A stretch of 64,000 bases of DNA from Haberlea rhodopensis (Eukaryota > Streptophyta > Magnoliopsida > Lamiales > Gesneriaceae). The notes beneath the pieces are model-generated. The model had not been told where the DNA came from and searched no databases. It saw only the letters and a list, made by a program, of their open reading frames with translations. Location: contig CAJQUN010000430.1 of assembly GCA_907163345.1 (NCBI GenBank), positions 186,001 to 250,000 of the forward strand, given 5' to 3'. This document shows positions 1-12,027 of the stretch, in pieces (position 1 is the first letter of the stretch; every line of letters begins with the position of its first letter). The translations under genes were made by a program, and so were the position numbers.

Positions 1-686
1 TTTAAGTTTGAGTTTTTGATTGATTTTTCTACAATTCTTTGAGTATGATTATGTTTTTAATGCTTTTCAAGGATTAGCTACCTTTTGAATTGATTTTAGT
101 CATTATAATTGACTTGACCATATGATATTATAATTTGACACAATAATTCATACTGTGGGCTTTAGATTGAAACTGATCACGTGAAATCTAGAACAATGTG
201 ATAGCCATAGATCTACCAAGATCGAAAGTTAGAAGTTTTCATAGAGCGTATGCAATGTTGGATGTTAAATGAGTACATGACCATTGGCTTGTTACAATTC
301 AATATTAGGTTCAATATAACATGACCATAGTATATTGGATAAAATCGGAAAACTCGCCACCTTAGAACGTAGAATTTAAAGTCGTAACTAAAAGGAGAAT
401 TTTGGGGGATTACATGGGTGAACCGATGTCTTGATATTCATCTCTATTAATTTTCGTATCTTTTCATTGCTTGTTTGTTTGGATTGGCGAAATTTATGGG
501 AATAAGTAAATTTCACTCAATATTCGTAGGATAAATATAGATAGGCTAATTAACTCTGGTAATTGCTACTAGTCCTCATGGGTTCGACACTCGTACTTCT
601 AATTTCATTATACTAAAATTTGACACCGTGCACTTGCGGTAATTAATCGCTACACTGGAATTTTCTGTTTAAAATAATAGCGATCA
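1..686 (+). mobile_element. 3' part of an Athila-type LTR (fragment cut by the window edge)
   Basis: The stretch reads like the last third of the Athila-type LTRs elsewhere in this window. It has the block ending ACACCGTGCACTTGCGGT (623-640), then a run close to AAAATAATAGCGATCA that ends the LTR at 686. The same end is seen at 8981 and, with GCGGTCA, at 52774 and 57196. No TGGCGCCG primer site follows, so it is a 3' LTR or solo LTR rather than a 5' LTR. It interrupts chromovirus RT sequence that resumes at 687. The left end lies outside the window, so the target duplication cannot be checked. Confidence 0.75.
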
Positions 687-2592
687 GTAATCTTTCTACC
701 ATGTTATTTTAGCGGGACACTTATATTGATCTTTCTTAACGATAGCAAAGAATATGAAAATATCACATCTCTTATGCGATTAACTCAAGCGAGACAAATA
801 TTTATTTTATCTGAAGAGCGTAACTTTTGTTCTTTGATTAACCACCGAATCCGAGTTTGTCATTCCTTCTGACACCAAAGAAAGCATCACATATCTGTAA
901 TCGATATCTCAGTTTCCTATCAGGAATTCAATATGCCAAACTATCAAAATGGAAATGTTGGATGATCGAAGTGATACTCTTGGGCCACGTCATTTTTCGA
1001 CATGGCATTTCTGTTAATTCAACTAAGGTCGAAGTAGTGTTAAACTGGCTAAGACCTACCAATGTTCATGAGGTCCGATGTTTTATGGTTTAGCAGGATT
1101 CCAAATGTCGACTTATCGAAAGGTTTGTTTTTTGAAAAAATGGCTTAACCTATTACCTAATTGACACAGAAAGTTGAAAATGTATTTGGTCACATGAGTA
1201 TGAAAATTTGTTTTCTTGAGAGCCTGTATATAGTTTTGAACTGGTAACAAATGTTTTTTTTTTATTATTTATACGGGGGAAAACTTATTTTTATTCGGAC
1301 CACAAGAACTTAAAAATATATATTCTTTCAATCCGGGCAACACAGGTTGATAAATCTTTTGAAGGATTACGATGGTGAAGCTCAATATCATCCTAGACGA
1401 ATGAATGTTGCTACTGCTATCCTTAGTTGTAAAGTTCATGAGCTTTTCACTCATACCAAAAATTCTAACTTGTCTCAACATTTCAAGTTGAGTCGAGTTT
1501 ATTCTAAACATTAGAAAAGCCTAACGAATTGATATTCAAACTCATAATCTTTAGAATTTGTATCTTTAGGACATCCTTTTAGCTTTCAAATATCTTCTGA
1601 TAGGACTTAATAGTTGATAAGTTGTTCCTGATAATTCTGATTTGACATCTGTCTTTAATCGTGATGTGTATGACTGTAAAGACAGTATCTACCCTGAAGA
1701 CGAAATATGCATATGGCTCTGAGACTTCCATTCTGATGGAAATGTATGAGATGAGGCGTTACTGATTTTATTTTTAAATGTTGAGGTCGTCAGCAGGTTT
1801 AAACCAAATGAATAGAACTCGGAGGGTTACTTCATGGCCTTGAAAGTCCTCAAGGAGATTGGAAACATATTGTTGTGGATTTTGTGACTCATCTTCCTCG
1901 ATCACTGTTTTGAACATTTTTTATCTACTTCCTAATTCTGCACTTTTCGTTCCTTACAAGCAGACTTATCTTTTTATGAATATGACCGTTGTTTATAGAG
2001 GATATGTTACGTATGGTGGTGAATGATTTTAACATTGGAGGGCATGAAGCTTTGCCTTTAATCGAATTTCCTATATTAATAACTATCAAAGGAGCATAAG
2101 TTTGACACTTTTGAAACATCTTAGAAGAATTGCCTCTAGTCTGGAAAGAAATCGGTCAAAAACCAGTTGACTAGACATGATATACTACGAGAAACGATGA
2201 TGAGATATAGTTGTTCAGATAGCGGATGATGTCCGCACAGGATAGTCAAGCAAGTTATGCTTTTAAATGAAAACGACCCATAGACTTTTAGATAGGAGAT
2301 CACATGTTTGTGCAAGATCCGAATATGAGTATCGGTCGCTCGCAATGCATTTTTCTTCATGTTGCTATGTTGCTAATATATCAATTGAATCTATTACGTC
2401 TTTCAACCTGATGAGATTGGACTTGATCCTTGTATCAAACATCTTGTTCGCAATTTGGATCGTAAGGATATATACTTGTTCATTGTATTCAATATATCCT
2501 CTCGTGTATTCTGATCCATATGTTGTTTCCAGCTTTGATATGTATCTATGTTTGAGATTTCGATGAAGAAATCTGTTTAAGTGAGGGAGAAA
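687..2592 (+). pseudogene. decayed chromovirus (Tekay/Del-like) pol: RT end, RNase H, integrase remnants
   Basis: No long frame survives, but ordered pol fragments can be read. Around 720-820 there is a decayed RT C-terminal piece. LGHVIFRHGISVNSTKV and NWLRPTNVHEVR (about 975-1080) are the RT/RNase H connection typical of chromoviruses. A DYDGEAQYHPRRMNVA-like segment (about 1360-1420) is the RNase H end. GDWKHIVVDFVTHLPRS (about 1855-1910) is the integrase core start. A GDHMFVQ-like segment near 2300 is the region after the integrase. Many stops and frameshifts separate these, so the gene is dead. The polypurine tract and LTR follow directly, which gives the order and strand. The 5' half lies beyond the window's left edge. 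Confidence 0.8.
2580..2592 (+). other. polypurine tract of the chromovirus
   Basis: AGTGAGGGAGAAA lies directly before the LTR start TGTAAGACCCC, the expected plus-strand primer position. Confidence 0.7.
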
Positions 2593-5329
2593 TGTAAGAC
2601 CCCAATATTTGATTAATGTTAATTGAATATAATTTGGAATTAATTAATAATTAATTTGAAATTAATTAATCAGATATGAAATTGACAATATGAATGTCAA
2701 TTGATAGTTAAATTGGAACATGACATGTTTTTGAAATGGTAAAATAAACTCTGATAATATTTTTAAAATATTTCAATAAAAATGAATAATTTATTTTTGT
2801 GTCATAATAGTAGATATAATTCCTGGGGCTAAGATACAACTATTAATATGTAATGTTGGTCATTTACAAAACACACTTAAAACATGTTAAACATGCACAA
2901 AACCCGAACACCCTGTTTCCTCGACTCCGACCCTCGCCCATAAACTCGCCGCGCACGACGTCGTCCGAGCACAAACCGACGAACCAAACCCTGGCGGTCA
3001 TTTCCATACCAAGGAATCGGAGTTTACGTCGCTAATTTCGCCAGATTTTATCCTGAAATGTACGAGTTGCGATAGTTAGGGATCTTCGACTTTTTGTTCG
3101 ATTTCTTCGTTTTGATCTTAGATTGTTTTGATTATGTATATCTAACACCTTCCGCTCTCCACCCTTCCGAATTTTCAGCTTCTAAATTCGAAATGTAGCT
3201 TTCAATTTAAGTGTTGATGTTAGTTCTTACATTGCATGTGGAGTTTGGTCGATTTAGCCGATGCATGTTTAATTTTGGCCGACTGATTTTCATCGTTTGG
3301 GGATGGAAAATGCTTAATTCTGTTTTTGAGCGATTTTAACCCACTTAAACCATGTTTTAGCGTTATTCGTGATAATTGAGAGAAACGCATTTAAATTTCA
3401 ATGCCATGGTTGATTAGATTCGACCTTCTTGTTGTTTGGGTTCAAGAACTTGCAGCATGGTTTCGGAACTACCGATGGGTTTTATGAATTTTGAGGGTGA
3501 AAATGTTTACATCATGTCTTGGTTGATTTTAACTCATTTGAACCATGTTCTAGCATGATTAATCAGGTTATGAAGGATTGTATGAGTTTTCATTCCCATT
3601 TTGTAACTAGTTCGATTCTTCCTGCTGTTTTTCGGTAAAAATGTGGCTGGATTTAGCTTGTTCCGCTAGCTTCTGTTCAATCTCAAGATTCCTAGATTTA
3701 TTCGCTATTAAGTATTAAAATTATGAGATTTATGAGTCATCAAGGCTGTACGTTTAACTGAGAGATTTTTACTAGTTTTATTAAGACTCCTAGTTAAGAT
3801 GTAAAAAAGATCTGAAAGATAAGATATAAATTCATATGCATCACTCTCAATTATGATTATGATTGGAGTTTAAAAAATCAGATTAGTTAATAACAATTAA
3901 ATTGTTTTTTTAAGATCAACTAATGCAAAGTAAACATCCGGACGGTGAAATAAAAGGAATAAGGATTACTAGCAATATATAAATTAAAGCTAAAATATTC
4001 CTCATTTTCTTATATTGAGAATTAAGGAAATAATAAGTGAATATAAATGATGGTGTTGTATGAATTTGATAGATTAATACACGACATGGGAGTTCCACCA
4101 ACTAAGAACTCCATATTCAACTTCTAGAAAAAGGATAGGTATGTTGCGATCGGTAACATACAACATGTATCTGTCTTATTTGATGCATGATTAGCTGAAA
4201 TTATGTGAATTACGTGATGTTACCTGACTACGTGATTTTAATTGAATTATGGAACGTTCATGGCATTCATGATTTAGCCTTCGGTGTATTAAAATAAATG
4301 TTTTGTTAACACACATCATTTTTACATATATACATTGATGCATGACATACACGTTGAGCTATTGTTTCTTTGATACCTATATGAGTCTTGTTGAGATCTT
4401 TGTTATGGTGTTGTGAGGATGATGTGCACATCGCTAGCTGGCTTAGTTTAGTAACTGTAGCATCGAGTGTGTCAACGTCGCTCAGACACGGGTATGCTTG
4501 GACGCATCGGGCACAGTAGACCCTGTAGCACCGAGTGTGTCGCCATCGCCCATTGTAGGATGGTTGGAGACCTCGATGGCCCGACGGGATAACGTGTGTC
4601 GCCATCTTAACTCGAGCTTGAGATATTTGATAGCTATTTCTTGGATTGCTATCCCGAGATGATTTGTACCTTTCATGCATTGCATTACATTGTATTGCAT
4701 CACATCATATACCACATTTTATAGATACATATTGTAATTACTTGATAGTTTCATATTGGGCTTTGGCTTACCCCCAAGGGGGTTGTTGTCTTTGTGTGTG
4801 AACAATGCCAGGTATTACAGGTAACCAGGATCCCAAAGAGGAAATACTCGTTGAATTCTTACCTGAGGTTGTTTCTTTTGTCTTATTCCCAGTCGTAGGA
4901 TAGTTAAATTATACCAGGGTGTGTTCTGGATCGTATAATTATGTAAATTGAGTTTATTCAGTTCGGTCTTGAATATTATGGTTATCTTGTGTTTATTTAC
5001 AGCTGATAGCTGATGGTATTATGTAAATATTTTGAGTATGAAATGTGTGCTCGAGACTTATTTGTGCATGCTATGGTATGATGTAAATTGTTTTAGTACG
5101 GATTATGGGCGGGATGCCTATGATGCATGATATGGTATTATGTATTTACTTTCTGCACTGGGATTATTATTATTGTGTCTTCATTTTTTTGGTATGTCTC
5201 TAGTGCGGGGAGGTCATGCTGAAATTTTTATAGCCGCTTGTTGGTAAATTTTTAAATAATCTTTCAATGTTTACAAATAAATAATCATTGTGTGATTATT
5301 AAACACTTGATTAGGAACCGATCCTCACA
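2593..5329 (+). mobile_element. 3' LTR of the chromovirus (about 2.7 kb)
   Basis: The LTR starts TGTAAGACCCC after a polypurine tract and ends ACCGATCCTCACA. The starts and ends match the array LTRs at 14857-17107 (TGTAAGG...CCCTCACA). A C-rich stretch near 2900-3010 resembles a transcribed leader. Around 4440-4620 there are imperfect repeats with a GAGTGTGTC core, followed by a GCATTGCAT-rich stretch, a layout shared with the solo LTR at 10395-12934. No gene is present. Athila protease sequence starts at 5330, so this chromovirus is inserted in the Athila element. Its 5' LTR is outside the window. Confidence 0.8.
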
Positions 5330-6015
5330 ATCCCACCAAGTGCAAGGACCCATGTATGTTCATTATCCCATGCACAATTGGTTAGACACGTCTTGAAAAA
5401 GCTATGCTAGATTTAGGGGCATCGATAAATGTCATGCCATACTCTCTTTATGCTTCTTGAATCTAGGACCTTTAAGTGAAACTAGGATGGTTGTTCAATT
5501 AGCGCATTGATCTAATGCATACCCTAGGGGAATTCGAGAAGATGTTTTGGTGCAAGTACATGAGTTGGTATTTCCTGCTGATTTTTATGTGCTTGATATG
5601 GCAAATTGGTGACAATAGTAGCCATATCTTGTTAGGGAGACCCTTCTTCAAAACTTCCAAGACTAAGATTGATGTTCATAGTGGCACACTCACTATGAAA
5701 TTTGATGGCAAGGTCGTTAAATTCGATATACATGATGCCATGAAATATCCTTGTGACGATGATGATACCGTTTATTCTACCGATATTATTGATTACTTGC
5801 CCCAAGGTGTTTTTGAGATTGCAGATAAAGATGAATTGGAGGTAACACTCACCACCCACCTAGACCATCTTGAGGAAGATTTGCCACTTGGAGACGAGGT
5901 GGGCAAACAATCACCACCTTGGATACTACACCCGAGATACAAGGTAATATTTCATTTGTTTCATTACCCATTTCTAACACTAGGCACCTACTGTTGAGTT
6001 GAAGCCATTACCAAG
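5330..6015 (+). pseudogene. Athila gag-pol fragment: aspartic protease
   Basis: The decayed translation runs from PTKCKDPCMF through KAMLDLGASINVMPYSLY (catalytic DLGAS, about 5405-5450) to LLGRPFFKTSKTKIDVHSGT (about 5625-5690), the classic Athila retropepsin. A later acidic stretch, LDHLEEDLPLGDEVG, leads towards RT. An open frame covers 5515-5997, but frameshifts and stops break the protease upstream (for example TGA after YASL near 5460). Element G is inserted at 6015/6016, and the pol reading continues at 8987 in the same order. This is the autonomous relative of the gag-only elements further along. It is no longer functional. Confidence 0.85.
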
Positions 6016-6352
6016 TGATAGGGTTGAATATTACGTGTATTTTTGCTTTGATATGTATATATTTTCGTGTAGATTCATGGAAGATGTTACGCTTTTTGGT
6101 ATTTATTTGGTTGTTTCAGGAATCTATGTGGAAAGTGGAAGAATTGAGCTAGAAGGAAGAAAAATGATCAAACCGAGGCAAGAAATGAAGAAATTGGATT
6201 CTGGCATGACCGATCGATCGGACAATGTGACCGATCGATCGAAGGAGACAGAGTTTTGGCCAACGAGAAAATGAAGAGCTCGGTCGATTGGAAACATATG
6301 CTCGATCGATCGAAGCGAAATTGAAGAAATCTCGATCGATCGGCAGCTTAGA
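6016..6352 (+). mobile_element. truncated 5' LTR of element G (U3 only)
   Basis: It aligns with the first about 350 bp of the 3' LTR (7464-7818), then breaks off after CGGCAGCTTAG. A 22-bp stretch present in the 3' LTR (after the palindrome at 7751) is missing here. Confidence 0.85.
6211..6342 (+). promoter_or_regulatory. paired CGATCGATCG palindromes in the 5' LTR remnant of G
   Basis: 10-bp sites lie at 6211-6220 and 6232-6241 (offset 21), 6281-6290 (decayed CGGTCGATTG) and 6303-6312 (offset 22), and 6333-6342, whose partner is lost in the truncation. Compare 7659-7903. Confidence 0.8.
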
Positions 6353-7463
6353 CTTGCAATGGTATTACATGATGATATTAATCCCCATTTCAACTAAAGT
6401 CTTGAAGATTTTTTTTTACTTGTTTGTGAATATCTTTGGTTGAGTTAATATTTCAAAATTGAGGAACATCTTGAGCACTTTTGAGTCATGATTGAGGGAA
6501 TTATATATTGGAAAAATTTTGTTAACTATGATTTGTCTTGAGGATCTTAAAGCACTCTAGAACCTATTTGAGGGCACTTTGAGGCGAAATTTTATAGTTA
6601 TGAATTAGACTTGGAAATGATTTAGGCGATCTTTGAAACATTTGAGCCTTTCAAGCTTACCATGTTTATATCAATCTCTAGTTCCCTAATTTGAGTCTAA
6701 ATGAAAAAAAGAATGGAGTATGTTTAACATACTATTAGCCTCCATTCAACATTCTTTGGCAAACTCATTATACCCACCTACTTGAGCCTAAATTGAATAT
6801 TTTTATCTTAACCCTAAGGGAGTATAATGATTCTCATTAGATGCACTTGAATTGCTACATTTAGATGAGCTAATTGTTGAAAAAAATTGATGAATGAGAA
6901 AAGACAAAAATAGATAAAGTCTTGAGAAAAAAATGACTACATAAGACCCAAAGTGTCCAAGCCTATAAAAGAAAAAAAGAAGAGAAGTTCAAAGTTGTGC
7001 TTAAAATTGGAATTTTCCATGATTATACTCTCTTCTTTGTGTTACCCTATCTTTTCTTTGAAGCCAAACACCTGGGCCTAACATTACATGCTTTAAAAGA
7101 CCTATTAATCCAAGTCTAGGGAATAATTACATTAGTGGAGAAGTGTTTGAAAAGTAGGCTTATGGAGTGTTTAATAGTAATCTTGACTTTGAGTTTAATA
7201 GCATTATTTGATCCTAAAAGTATATATGAAACTCAAGATTGACATGAACACACACGCAAGTTCCGATTTTACGATATATTGCTTGGCTTAGAAGAAAACA
7301 CTTCTTGTTAATTTTTGGATTGACTTATGATTGAATTGTTAGTGGGATTTCTGAGCTTTTACATTTGAGTTGCTAAGTTAATTCATTTAAAGTATTGATG
7401 ATGAACTTTGCATTTTGATCATAATGTTTGCCCGAGGACGATCAAATCAAAGTTTGGGGGAGT
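6353..7463 (+). mobile_element. conserved 3' noncoding region of element G
   Basis: There is no ORF. The stretch aligns by eye with the region before the 3' LTR of B (54280-55489) and, reversed, with C, D and E. Shared landmarks include GAGGCGAAATTTTATAGTTA (about 6581-6600), GAGCCTTTCAAGCTTACC (about 6644-6661) and GGCAAACTCATTATAC (about 6759-6774). It ends in AAGTTTGGGGGAGT (7450-7463), the polypurine tract, preceded by a partly decayed stem around CCGAGGACGATC. Confidence 0.75.
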
Positions 7464-7658
7464 TGATAGGGTTGAATATTACGTGTATTTTTGCTTTGAT
7501 ATGTATGTATTTTCGTGTCGATTCCGGGAAGATGTTACGCTTTTTGGTATTTATTTGGTTGTTTCAGGAATCTAGGTGGAAAGTGGAAGAATTGAGCTAG
7601 AAGGAAGAAAAAGGATCAAACAGAGGCAAGAAATGTAGAAATTGGATTCTGGCATGAC

Positions 7659-7903
7659 CGATCGATCGGACAATGAGCGCGATTGATCGAAGGAGACAGA
7701 GTTTTGGCCAACGAGAAAATGAAGAGCTCGATCGATCGGAAACATATGCTCGATCGATCGAGCATGGCTGAGATTTGACAAGCGAAATTGAAGAAATCTC
7801 GATCGATCGGCAGCTTAGGCTCGAGCGATCGAGGGAGGCAGAGAAAGTCAGGGCCGAGGGTTTAAAGTTCTCGATCGATCGAGACAAATGCACCGATCGA
7901 TCG
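7659..7903 (+). promoter_or_regulatory. four pairs of CGATCGATCG palindromes upstream of the TATA box (element G 3' LTR)
   Basis: Sites start at 7659 and 7680 (CGATTGATCG), 7729 and 7751, 7800 and 7822 (CGAGCGATCG), 7872 and 7894. The offsets within pairs are 21, 22, 22 and 22 bp, which is two turns of B-DNA. The last site ends 76 bp before the TATA box. The decayed sites differ mainly at CpG. The function is unknown. I infer paired binding sites for a dimeric factor, or RNA/DNA hairpins, since two identical palindromes can also pair with each other. Confidence 0.8.
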
Positions 7904-7978
7904 AGCCACAGAATTTTCAGAAAATTAAAGACTTGATTTGGTTTTATTTTTGGAAACACTTTCATCCACCCCCTCTTC

Positions 7979-7989
7979 TATAAATAAGG
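7979..7989 (+). promoter_or_regulatory. putative TATA box of element G LTR
   Basis: TATAAATAAGG follows a CT-rich stretch. The position matches the TATA-like boxes in the B, D and E LTRs relative to the palindrome array. Confidence 0.5.
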
Positions 7990-8986
7990 GAACTAGGGCA
8001 CGAATTCAAGGAGAATAATCAGAGCATAATTAGACCGAATATCATATTTTTCAGCCGCCTTTCATCCTCCAAGAACAATAAAAGTTTAGAGAAATCCTTT
8101 GAAGTGCAAAGAAGGAAGCAAGAGAAGAAATATCGTTCAACGCAAGGATTAGCTCCTACGTTATCGTATTTCTAAACTCTAGTTTTTTTTATTTTCATAT
8201 TTATTGATGTTTATGAGGTTGAGAAACGATTATACATCTTGTTAATTTGATTTGAATATAATTAAGTTTATTTTATCAAGGTTAGGGAATATTGTGCTTG
8301 AATCATTGATTTGAATGTGCTTGAGTGGATTAATTCTTTTGTGCATGAATTATAATCTTAATGCTATCAAAGCCTTGCTAACTTTGATTGAATTTATGAA
8401 TTATAATTGAGATCGAGATATAAAATTATAATACGCTATAATAATTTGTGTTGTATGTTAAAGATTTAGATCGAGAGATTAAATCACATACGTGATCACT
8501 TTGAATTGAAAGATTTGAAGTTAACGGTTTTCATCGAGATTTATTCGACATTAAATTGGTTTAAGTGAACGAGAGTTACTTGCGTCAATTTAATGTTAGT
8601 TTCAATATAGCTTGAGAAAGTGTATTGATTATATTAGGAAATCCGTCACCTTAAGAATTGATTGATTAGTAATTGTTTTTGCAAACAAATCATTTACGAT
8701 AACACAATTGAACCAACAACTTGATAAATTTCTTGAGCGGAATTCCTTTGCATCTTCAAAGGAGTTGATTTAGTTTTGAGTTTTTAAGTTTTTAGTTTAA
8801 ATTAGATAATCATTTATTTCGTAGGCTAAATATAACTTTGCTAATTTTATTTGGTACTTATACGTTAGTCCCTGTGGGTTCGACATCCTTTCTTTTATAT
8901 CACTATACTAAAACTTGACACCGTGCACTTGCGGTCTAAAATCGCTACACTTGAATTAATTGTTTAAAATAAAAGCGATCACCAAG

Positions 8987-10394
8987 CCACCTAATGTATG
9001 TGTTCCTTGGAGATGGAGATACACTACCTGTGATCATATCTAGCAAGTTGGGAGATGAACAAGAGAATGAGCTCACTCACGTGCTCGAGGTGTACAAAAC
9101 CTCCATAGGATGGACCAATGCTGACATTACAGGAATAAGCCCCTCTACATGCATGCATAGGATTCTACTTGAAGAAGGAGTCAAACCTACACGTCAACCG
9201 CAAAGAAAACTCAATCCACTGATGATGGAAGTGGTGAAAGAGGAGATCTTAAAGCTTCTTGCAGTTGGATGGATATACCCCATCTCCAACAGTCAGCAGG
9301 TTAGTCCTGTCCAAGTAGTTCCAAAGAAGACTGGCATCACAGTGGTGAAGAACAAAGACGATGAATTAGTCACCACCCACATTCAAAATGGATGGAGAGT
9401 TTGCATTGACTATCACAAGTTGAACACCGTGACTCGCAAAGACCATTTCCCTTTGCCCTTCATTGATCAAATGCTTGAAAGGTTAGCATGTCACTCTTAT
9501 TACTATTTTATTGATATATATTCTGGTTATTTTCAGATTGCTATTGCTCCGGAAGATAAAGAAAAGATGACGTTCACTTGCCCCTTTGGAACTTTCGCTT
9601 ATAGACGCATGCCTTTGGACTTTGCAACGCACCAACCACTTTTCAACGGTGTATAGTTAGTATATTTTCTAAGTACACTGAGCATATATTAGAGTATTCA
9701 TGGATGATTTTATTTTTTATGGTGACTCATTCAATGCTTGTCAAACTAACCTTACACTAGTCCTTAAGCGTTGCATAGAAACTAACCTTGTGCTAAATTC
9801 TAAAAAATTCCACTTTATGGTGGAACAAGGTATTGGTTTGGATAATGTGGTCTCATCCAAAGGTATGGAGGTAGATAAAGCTAAAATTGACATCATTCAA
9901 TCTTTACCCTACCCTATTTGTGTGCGGGATGTGCGTTCTTTTCTTGGCCATGCAGGTTTCTATAGGAGATATCAAGGATTTCGCGAAGATTGCATCACCA
10001 TTGTGCAAATTGTTGCAAAAGGAGGCTGTGTTCGAGTTTGATGAGGCATGCAAGACTGCATTTGACATATTGATAGAATCCTTGACATCCACACCAATCA
10101 TCCAGACAGCTGACTGGAGTAAGCCATTTGAAATCATGTGTGATGTAAGCGACTGTGAAGTAGGCGCCGTTTTGTGCCAAAGGATTGGAAAGATTTCTCA
10201 TGCCATCTACTACGCATCCATGACCTTGAATGATGCCCAGCGAAATTATTTTACTATTGAAAATGAGCTATTAGCTGTTGTTTTTGCTTCAGAAAAATTT
10301 CGTTCTTATTTGCTAGGTGCTAAAGTTATTGTTTATTCTGACCCTGCAGCTCTTCGCTACTTGATGACGAAGGAGGAGGCAAAGCCAAGGCTAA
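8987..10394 (+). pseudogene. Athila pol fragment: reverse transcriptase and RNase H
   Basis: This continues the protease fragment that ends at 6015. An open stretch (8994-9656) carries the RT N-terminal half: RQPQRKLNPLMMEVVKEEI, WRVCIDYHKLNTVTRKDHFP, and YYFIDIYSGYFQIAI with the first catalytic Asp. One base is lost near 9610 (RMP/FGLCNAP) and another before the active site, so the FMDD motif (about 9697) lies in a shifted frame with GDSFNACQTNL after it. Another frameshift falls near 9975. RNase H follows: TADWSKPFEIMCDVSDCEVG, NYFTIENELLAVVFA and KEEAKPRL. The solo LTR at 10395 then interrupts it. The gene is dead, but it is the best-preserved Athila pol here. Confidence 0.9.
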
Positions 10395-11254
10395 TGTAAG
10401 GACCCCGTGCCCTTAACCCGTTATTATTGTATTAATCCATACCATTAGTGCATACAATCATATTATCATGGGGGAAAAGCCATATGCAAGAATAACATCA
10501 TACACTATCCAGAAAATTTCTTGCATTTGATCCACATAATATTCAAATTCCCCAACCAAGATCACTTACATAGCATGCACCTCATAATACACTAACATGC
10601 TCTCAGTGCATTTAGCAATTTCGTATTTAATTACATGCAAACAATAAATGAAGAGAGGAAAGCCATTGCCCATTCATACATCCCATATACACGTAAAAAC
10701 GTACTCACATGAGAGCACACAATGAATAAACGTGTATCTAACGCATATGATACTCTACCGAATGCGGTTATTGGTACTTCGACCCTGGAAGCCCTGCCAA
10801 TGCATAGTTCGATCTCAACCCTGGATCTACGTACTTATCAACCAGCTCTGGTGCCTCAATCCTGGAAGTACCTCAAATCAACAGTCCGAGCTCGACTCCA
10901 AAGCTATCGCTGCACCTGTATTACCTGCCCCCAACAGAGACAACCCCCACACGGGGTGAACATACCAATACCACCAATCCATAATCATAATAATGCAGTT
11001 CATAATTTACAAAAATGTAAATGTCATGAATTTAAATGGTACTCTTTGGATGGTATCATCCTCATCCGGGATCCCCTGTATTGTCCATGTTCTCAAAATA
11101 ACCAAACAATTAAATTCTCAAAAGCTAGTTAATCATCTCATTGATCAACTAAAACCATTCCTACTATACCAGTTCCAAATATGATTAAATCTTCAACTAG
11201 AGTACCACAGATATCACATATATCTAGTCAATGATTCCATAGTTCTATTTCATA

Positions 11255-11350
11255 GCTCGCTCTACAATAGCGGCATTTTAACCCCACGCACGCTCAACAA
11301 TAGCGGCGTCATAACCGATGGTCGCTCAATGACGACAACATCCCAATCAT
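11255..11350. repeat. imperfect GCTCGCT/TAGCGG repeats
   Basis: Several copies of CGCTC...AATAGCGGC-like units occur. They are related to the repeats at 30200-30330 in the second copy of this LTR family. Confidence 0.5.
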
Positions 11351-11394
11351 TGCTCGCTCAAAAGTGGCACCATATAATTCCCAATGTATGTTCA

Positions 11395-11585
11395 CTTATC
11401 GCAATTACCATATACCATACATTTCACTATTCATTTATTGCAAGTACCATATACCATGTGTTTCAATATCCATTTATTGCAAATACCACATGCCATGCAT
11501 TTCCATATCCATTTATTGCAAATACCATATATCATGCATTTTGATATCCATTTATTGCAAATACCACATACCATGCATTTCACAG
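11395..11585. repeat. 39-bp tandem repeat, about 5 copies
   Basis: TTTATTG recurs at 11434, 11473, 11512 and 11551, exactly 39 bp apart, with an earlier diverged copy from about 11395. Because 39 is a multiple of 3, all three forward frames show repetitive peptides here. These are not genes. Confidence 0.85.
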
Positions 11586-12027
11586 TTGCAACATTATAAC
11601 AGGCTATGCTCGTACGTATACGTACCTTATAATTCCGTAGTTCGAGTCCAACCTTGCCTGAGTCCCACGACCCGATGAATTATGTGCTAACACATAAATA
11701 ACTCACAATTAAACACAAGCATGCAACCACGTGCCCAAGCACGTTCATAATCCCCAAACTTATCGTCAATCCATGACGATTTACCATTTTAAAAGACCCC
11801 GGGTTAAGCATGCATAATACCCAAAATATTTCATTTTATAAGTTTAAAAGATAGCCAAGGACTCAACCGAGAATTCCGTTTTATTAAACTTTGGCTCCAA
11901 CCAATCCATTTAAAGTATAGCATTCCCATTGGAATGTGGACATAGTCCCGAAAATGGGCCACTCAAACCTCGATTCCAAAATCCCGACATTTTCCAAAAT
12001 TTTCGAAAAACATCAACCTGCGAGCGG

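Larger units (their letters stand above)
6016..8981 (+). mobile_element. element G: internally deleted Athila-like element
   Basis: Insertion boundaries are exact: CCAAG at 6011-6015 is repeated at 8982-8986, and the element runs TGATAG...GCGATCA. Removing it rejoins Athila pol (KPLPS...VFLGDGD). It consists of only the first 337 bp of the 5' LTR (6016-6352), the 3' noncoding region (6353-7463) and a full 3' LTR (7464-8981). The primer site, any gag and most of the 5' LTR are lost by one internal deletion. It has no coding capacity. The LTR start matches the start of B's LTR. Confidence 0.9.
7464..8981 (+). mobile_element. 3' LTR of element G
   Basis: It runs TGATAGGG to GCGATCA, directly after the polypurine tract, and ends at the CCAAG target duplication. 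It carries the palindrome array (7659-7903), a TATA-like box (7979) and the Athila-type end block ACACCGTGCACTTGCGGT (8919-8936). Confidence 0.88.

Noticed and set aside
2267..2566. 99-codon frame before the chromovirus LTR
   Set aside because: The surrounding sequence reads as decayed pol in other frames, and this frame shows no domain.
11329..11678. Repetitive ORFs in three frames
   Set aside because: They come from a 39-bp tandem repeat whose length is a multiple of three.
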